From Caulobacteraceae bacterium (GTDB lineage Bacteria > Pseudomonadota > Alphaproteobacteria > Caulobacterales > Caulobacteraceae): DNA of 64,000 bases. A program made the translations under genes and the position numbers. Location of the stretch: the NCBI GenBank assembly GCA_947476555.1, contig CANJRI010000008.1, positions 1 to 64,000 on the forward strand. The letters run 5' to 3'. The notes beneath the pieces were generated by a model. That model was not told the DNA's origin. It saw only the letters and a list, made by a program, of their open reading frames with translations, and made no database searches. Of the stretch, positions 58,752-64,000 are shown in pieces. Each line of letters opens with the position of its first letter. Positions within the stretch are counted from its first letter, which is position 1.

Positions 58752-59319
58752 GCCTCCCATCAGGCTTCGCGCCGTCCCGCGGGGCCAGGCGCGTTCGGAG
58801 TTTATCCAGACCACGTTTGACATGCGATTTGACCGTTCCAAGCGGTAGTCTCAGGGCGTCGGCGGCCTCGGCGTGCGAGAGCCCGGCGCCCAGACAGAGC
58901 GTGACGCACACCCGCTCGGCCGGGCCCAGCGCCCGCAGGGCCTCGTCCAGGTCGATCCGGCCGTCGGCCGAGGCGGCGGACCCCTCGGGCTCGCCTTCGG
59001 CCTCAGCGGCCAGCGCTTCCAGCCGCCGGCCCCGCTGGAGGCGGCGCAGATAGAGGCGGGCGGCGATCCGCTTGACCCAGGCGGCGAAGGTCCCCTCCCC
59101 GCGAAACTCGGCGATGCGTTCGAAGGCGGTCAGGAAGGCGTCCTGCGCCGCATCGTCGGCCTCGGCGGCCTGGGCGCCCATCCGCCTGAGAAGCTGGCGC
59201 ACGGCCGAGCCGTGGCGACGCACCAGTTCGCCGAAGGCGCAGCCATCCCCCGCGCTCGTCAAGGCGCACAGCTCCACGTCGTGGAGGCTGGTGAGACTTG
59301 AGGTTGTCGCCCCGGCCAT
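58738..59319 (-). CDS. ECF RNA polymerase sigma factor
   Basis: ELVRRHGSAVRQLLRRMGAQAAEADDAAQDAFLTAFERIAEFRGEGTFAAWVKRIAARLYLRRL; sigma4 LSHAEAADALRLPLGTVKSHVKRGLDKLR. Confidence 0.93.
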   Translation of the reverse strand: MAGATTSSLTSLHDVELCALTSAGDGCAFGELVRRHGSAVRQLLRRMGAQAAEADDAAQDAFLTAFERIAEFRGEGTFAAWVKRIAARLYLRRLQRGRRLEALAAEAEGEPEGSAASADGRIDLDEALRALGPAERVCVTLCLGAGLSHAEAADALRLPLGTVKSHVKRGLDKLRTRLAPRDGAKPDGRHGHG

Positions 59320-59345
59320 CAGCCGATCCCGGCCCGCCCGGACGG

Positions 59346-59732
59346 CTAGGTCCGGGCCTTGGCGCGGCCCATCAGCCCGAGGGCGACAAACGCCACGCCG
59401 ATAAATCCCGGGAAGGCCGCCACGCCCATCAGCGCATAGCGCGCCTCATCGTGCACGAAACCCACCGCCACGCCGAACAGGGCGAGGCCGACCGCGACCC
59501 CCAGGCAGACCATCCCGTTCCGCAGATCCTTCTCCGGCGCGGGGGAACTGGCGCGCTGGCGCGCGTCGCTGGTCAGCGCCTCGATCATTTCCGGGGGCAG
59601 CGGCTGGCCCTTTTCGATGGCCGCGCGAACGGTGTCGGCGATTTTCTGCCGCTCCTGGCTGCGGAAATAGGCCGGGAGCACGACGATCGCCGCGATCATC
59701 GCGAAAAAGCCGAGCGGAACCAGAATTTCCAT
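59346..59732 (-). CDS. DUF6249-like membrane protein
   Basis: MEILVPLGFFAMIAAIVVLPAYFRSQERQKIADTVRAAIEKGQPLPPEMIEALTSD; three hydrophobic spans. Confidence 0.65.
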   Translation of the reverse strand: MEILVPLGFFAMIAAIVVLPAYFRSQERQKIADTVRAAIEKGQPLPPEMIEALTSDARQRASSPAPEKDLRNGMVCLGVAVGLALFGVAVGFVHDEARYALMGVAAFPGFIGVAFVALGLMGRAKART

Positions 59733-59820
59733 GAGTAGCCCCTTCGAAGCCTGAGGGGCCAACCGCCCCCGTCTGCTAACTAGAGGCCTGGCCGCGGGCC
59801 ACCGGATGCAGCGTCCAGGA

Positions 59821-60174
59821 TTAAAGCTTCGTCATGTTCGCGGCGTACAGCTCCGGCTTGAACCCCACCAGCACCTTGCCGTCCGCTTCTAGCACCGGCC
59901 GCTTGATCATCGAGGGCTGCGCCAGCATGAGGCCCAGGGCCTTTTCGCGATCGAGTCCCTGTTTGTCCGCCTCCGGAAGACCACGGAACGTGGTTCCCGA
60001 CCGGTTGAGCAGGACCTCCCACCCAACCCGGTCCGCCCAGCGCCCCAGGCGTTCGGCGTCGACGCCGGCCTTCTTGTAGTCGTGGAACTGGTAGCTCACG
60101 CCGTGCTGGTCGAGCCAGGTCCAGGCCTTCTTCATCGTGTCGCAGCTACGGATTCCGTAGAGGGTCACTCCCAC
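59821..60174 (-). CDS. ArsC/Spx-family (YffB-like) arsenate reductase-related protein
   Basis: [37 protein letters not shown]...[20 protein letters not shown]; single-Cys SCDTM. Confidence 0.9.
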   Translation of the reverse strand: MGVTLYGIRSCDTMKKAWTWLDQHGVSYQFHDYKKAGVDAERLGRWADRVGWEVLLNRSGTTFRGLPEADKQGLDREKALGLMLAQPSMIKRPVLEADGKVLVGFKPELYAANMTKL

Positions 60175-61706
60175 TCGATGGTCCCCGGCGGCTTCGAGGT
60201 CACGTCGTAAACCACGCGGTTGATGCCGCGCACCTCGTTGATGATGCGGGTGGCGGCGCGGCCCAGGACGTCCCAGGGAAACTCGAAGAAGTCGGCGGTC
60301 ATGCCGTCGGTGGAGGTGACGGCCCGCAGGGCGCAGACCTCGTCGTAGGTCCGCCCGTCACCCATCACGCCGACCGTGCGCACCGGCAGCAGCACGGCGA
60401 AGGCCTGCCATATCTTGTCGTAGAGGCCGGCGGCGCGGATCTCCTCGAGGTAGATGGCGTCCGCCTTCTGCAGGGTGGCGACCTTCTCCGGCGTGACCTC
60501 TCCGGGGATGCGGATGGCCAAGCCCGGGCCCGGGAAGGGGTGGCGCCCCACGAAGGCCGGCGACAGGCCAAGCTCGATGCCGAGCGCGCGGACCTCGTCC
60601 TTGAAGAGATCGCGCAGCGGCTCGACCAGCTTGAGTTTCATGCGCTCGGGCAGACCGCCGACATTGTGGTGGCTCTTGATGACGTGGGACGTCCCGCCGA
60701 TGCTCTCGATTACGTCCGGATAGAGGGTGCCCTGGGCCAGGAACGCCGCGCCCTCGATCTTCGCCGCCTCGCGGTCGAAGGTCTCGATGAACAGCCGGCC
60801 GATGGTCTTGCGCTTGGTCTCAGGATCGGAAACGCCGTTCAGCGCGCCCAGGAAGTCCGCTGCCGAATCAACGTGTATGAGCGGAATGTTGTAGTGATTT
60901 CGGAACAGGCTCACGACCTGCTCGGCCTCGTTGAGGCGCAGCAGGCCGGTGTCGACGAAGACGCAGGTCAGCTGGTCGCCGATGGCCTCGTGGATCAGCA
61001 CGGCGGCGACCGAGGAATCCACCCCTCCGGAAAGGCCGCAGATCACCCGCCCGGCGCCCACCTGCTCGCGGATCCTGGCCACCATCTCCTTGCGGAAGTT
61101 GGCCATGGTCCAATCGCCCTTCAGCCCGGCGATATGGTGGGTGAAGTTGCGCAGCATGGCCGCGCCGTGCGGGGTGTGGGCGACCTCGGCGTGGAACTGG
61201 ACGCCGTAGAAGCGGCGCGTCTCGTCGGCGATAGCGGCGAAGGGCGAGCCTTCCGAGGTGGCGACGACCTCGAAGCCCTCCGGAATGGCGGTGATCTTGT
61301 CGCCGTGGCTCATCCAGACCGGCTCGCGCTCGTCCAGGCCGAGGAACAGCGGGCTGTCCTTGACCCGGGCGATCTCGGCGCGGCCGAACTCGCGGTTGTG
61401 ACCGCTCTCCACCTTGCCGCCGAGCTGATGGCACATGGTCATCTCGCCGTAGCAGATGCCAAGCACCGGCACGCCCATCTTGAAGAGGGCTTCGGGGGCG
61501 CGGGGGCTGCCTTCCAGGTGGGCGCTCTCCGGCCCACCGGAGAGGATCACCGCCTTAGGGGGCGGCTCCAGGTGCGCCTCGGCCTTGGTGTAGGGCACGA
61601 CCTCGCAATAGACGCCGCTTTCCCGCAGCCGGCGGGCGATCAGCTGGGTCACCTGGCTGCCGAAGTCGATGATCAGGACGCGTTCTTGGTCGGGCGTGGC
61701 GGTCAT
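60165..61706 (-). CDS. guaA: GMP synthase (glutamine-hydrolysing)
   Basis: [68 protein letters not shown]. Confidence 0.98.
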   Translation of the reverse strand: MTATPDQERVLIIDFGSQVTQLIARRLRESGVYCEVVPYTKAEAHLEPPPKAVILSGGPESAHLEGSPRAPEALFKMGVPVLGICYGEMTMCHQLGGKVESGHNREFGRAEIARVKDSPLFLGLDEREPVWMSHGDKITAIPEGFEVVATSEGSPFAAIADETRRFYGVQFHAEVAHTPHGAAMLRNFTHHIAGLKGDWTMANFRKEMVARIREQVGAGRVICGLSGGVDSSVAAVLIHEAIGDQLTCVFVDTGLLRLNEAEQVVSLFRNHYNIPLIHVDSAADFLGALNGVSDPETKRKTIGRLFIETFDREAAKIEGAAFLAQGTLYPDVIESIGGTSHVIKSHHNVGGLPERMKLKLVEPLRDLFKDEVRALGIELGLSPAFVGRHPFPGPGLAIRIPGEVTPEKVATLQKADAIYLEEIRAAGLYDKIWQAFAVLLPVRTVGVMGDGRTYDEVCALRAVTSTDGMTADFFEFPWDVLGRAATRIINEVRGINRVVYDVTSKPPGTIEWE

Positions 61707-61715
61707 AGCGCTCCG

Positions 61716-62993
61716 TTAGCGGGATTTCTCCAGCACGGCGACATAGAAGCCATCCGTGCCGGCGGTGTGGGGGGTCAGGCGCAGGTCGCCATCCCGGGTG
61801 AGGAATCCGGTCAGCTCGGGGTCGGCGGTGGCCGGCGTCCGCGCGAAGTCCGGGTGGCGTTCCAGGAAGGCGGCGACGCGGTCCTCGTCCTCGGCGGGCA
61901 GAACCGAGCAGGTGACGTAGACCATGCGCCCGCCCGGCTTCACGAAGCCCGCGCCGTCACTCAGCACCTGGTCCTGGTCGGCCATGCGCCGGGCCAGGGT
62001 GTCTTCGGTGAGCCGCCACTTGGTGTCGGGATGCCGGCGCCAGGAGCCGGCGCCGCTGCAGGGGGCGTCGATGAAGACCACGTCCATGCGCCCGGCAAGG
62101 TCTTTGATCGGCTCCGGATTGATCGGGCTGCGGACCTGGAGGTTGCGCACGCCGGCCCGGTCGCCACGCCGAATGGTGTCGGTCAGGCGGCGGGCGTCGC
62201 TGTCGTAGGCGTAGATCTGGCCGGTGTTGCCCATGGCCGAGGCCAGCGCGAGGGTCTTGCCCCCGCCCCCGGCGCAGAGGTCGAGCACCTGTTTGCCCTT
62301 CACCTCGCCGGCGGCCGAGGCGGCCACCTGGGAGCCGAGGTCCTGGATTTCGTACCAGCCCTTGAGGAACTGCGGCACGGCCTCGACCGGCGCGCCGCGG
62401 TCGGCGGCGGCGGGTGGGTCCAGACGCAGGGCGTTGGGCAGGAGGCCAGCGGGCCGGGCCTCCAGGGCCGTCAGCGCCTTCAGGGCGCGGGCGGGGTCGG
62501 TCTTCAGGGTGTTGACGCGAAGGTCGGTGGGCGCGCGGGCGGCCAGGGCGGCGCCCTCCTGCGCCCTCGCCTCGCCGAAGGCGCGCTCGAAGGCCGGGTC
62601 CAGCCAATCGGGGTAGTCGCCGCGCACGGGCGCCGGGGCGTTCGCGAGGTCACGCGGGGTCCCAAGCGCGGCACGCTCGGCGGCGGTGAGCTCACCGATC
62701 CCGTGGATGGGATCGACGGCGGCCTCGGCGATGCGCTCGACCGGCCAGTCCCAGATGAAGCGCAGAACGGCCAGCGACGCGGCCCGCAGGCCGTCGTCGC
62801 CCATCTTCCAGCCCATGGACCGGCGGCGGCGCAGGACATCCAGCGCCAGGCCGGACACCGCCGCGCGGTCCTTGGCGCCGGCGTACCGCGCGCCTTCCCC
62901 CCAGTTCTTCAAGGCCATCCGCACCGGCTTGTGCCGGGTCTCGATGTCCTCCAACACCTGGATGGCGGCCGCTAGGCGTCCGGCGTCACGCAA
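61716..62993 (-). CDS. rsmB: RsmB/NOP-family rRNA m5C methyltransferase
   Basis: GKQVLDLCAGGGGKTLALASAM; VFIDAPCSGAGSWRRHPDTKWRLTE; VYVTCSVLPAEDEDRVAAFL. Confidence 0.9.
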   Translation of the reverse strand: MRDAGRLAAAIQVLEDIETRHKPVRMALKNWGEGARYAGAKDRAAVSGLALDVLRRRRSMGWKMGDDGLRAASLAVLRFIWDWPVERIAEAAVDPIHGIGELTAAERAALGTPRDLANAPAPVRGDYPDWLDPAFERAFGEARAQEGAALAARAPTDLRVNTLKTDPARALKALTALEARPAGLLPNALRLDPPAAADRGAPVEAVPQFLKGWYEIQDLGSQVAASAAGEVKGKQVLDLCAGGGGKTLALASAMGNTGQIYAYDSDARRLTDTIRRGDRAGVRNLQVRSPINPEPIKDLAGRMDVVFIDAPCSGAGSWRRHPDTKWRLTEDTLARRMADQDQVLSDGAGFVKPGGRMVYVTCSVLPAEDEDRVAAFLERHPDFARTPATADPELTGFLTRDGDLRLTPHTAGTDGFYVAVLEKSR

Positions 62994-63010
62994 TCAGAAC
63001 CTCACAAATC

Positions 63011-63415
63011 TCACAGAACCAGGGCCGCCAGGACCATCAGCAGCCCGACCAGGGCGGCCACCCAGACCACGGTCCGGAGACCCTTCACGCCCCAGGCGTA
63101 GAGCGGCACATACAGCGCCCGGGCGGCCACGTAGAGCGCAGCGCCCCAGTGGGTCAACGGTCCGAGATCTCCCGCCAGCCAGGCCACCAGCAGGAAGGTG
63201 GCGAACAGCGGGAAGGTCTCCATGAAATTGGCGTAGGCGCGGGTCAGCCGCCCGGCCATGCCGGTGAGCGGCGGCTGGGCGTCGTCGCGCGGCCCGGCGA
63301 GCCAGGACAGCGGCCGCTGGCTCGCGCCGGCGAAGGTGGCCCAGACCAGGGTCAGAAGCCCGACCAGCGCGGCGCCGGCCAGCATGCAAAGCTCGTTGGG
63401 TACGGACATCGACAT
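63011..63415 (-). CDS. MAPEG family membrane protein
   Basis: RAYANFMETFPLFATFLLVAWLAGDLGPLTHWGAALYVAARALYVPLYAWGVKGLRTVVW. Confidence 0.85.
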   Translation of the reverse strand: MSMSVPNELCMLAGAALVGLLTLVWATFAGASQRPLSWLAGPRDDAQPPLTGMAGRLTRAYANFMETFPLFATFLLVAWLAGDLGPLTHWGAALYVAARALYVPLYAWGVKGLRTVVWVAALVGLLMVLAALVL

Positions 63416-63473
63416 CGTTAGTCTCCCCCGTGACGCCGCGACCCGGATCGGGCGCGGTCAGCTTCACCATAGG

Positions 63474-63560
63474 CCCTTCTCCCGCGAGGAGGGAGGGGTC
63501 CGCTGGCGCGGGACTCTTTCCGCCCCTCCGGGCCACCTTCTCCCGCGAGGGGAGGAAGGG
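63474..63560. repeat. Two imperfect copies of CTTCTCCCGCGAGG(n)GAGG (REP-like intergenic repeat)
   Basis: cccttctcccgcgaggagggaggg (63474-63497) and caccttctcccgcgaggggaggaaggg (ending 63560). Confidence 0.6.
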
Positions 63561-63562
63561 AT

Positions 63563-64000
<438 letters not shown>

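Noticed and set aside
60540-62975. 811-aa plus-strand ORF across guaA and rsmB
   Set aside because: Antisense to two well-supported genes; composition is a translation artefact of high GC.

Overview
The window is a high-GC alphaproteobacterial chromosome segment. Its gene content and order (hdaA-like, ppk/ppx, lptF-lptG-lptD-surA-pdxA-rsmA, gmk-yicC-mltG-fabF-acpP-fabG-fabD, rpsF-rpsR-rplI-dnaB-alr-radA-cvpA-purF, der-bamB, guaA/guaB) suggest Caulobacteraceae, for example Caulobacter or Phenylobacterium; this is inferred from content, not from a search. Most of it is core housekeeping DNA with many 4-bp stop/start overlaps. I see no CRISPR array, prophage, transposase or obvious defence island, and no strong case for a new multi-gene system. 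The items most worth a second look are: (i) a paralogous DUF4402 secreted-protein cluster followed by a putative lipoprotein ORF that appears to start at CTG in a CTGA overlap and is absent from the ORF track; (ii) a structured ~390-bp gap between ppx and rnd holding a ~180-nt ncRNA candidate; (iii) two truncated C-terminal gene fragments (peptidoglycan-binding-like and RTX) fused head to head between fabD and rpsF; (iv) a structured leader upstream of rpsF; (v) a compact 2-oxoacid:ferredoxin oxidoreductase operon with a GltD-like FAD/Fe-S partner in an apparently aerobic lineage; (vi) an ECF sigma / putative anti-sigma / DUF6249-like set running directly into panB. All product names come from reading the translations; no database search was run.
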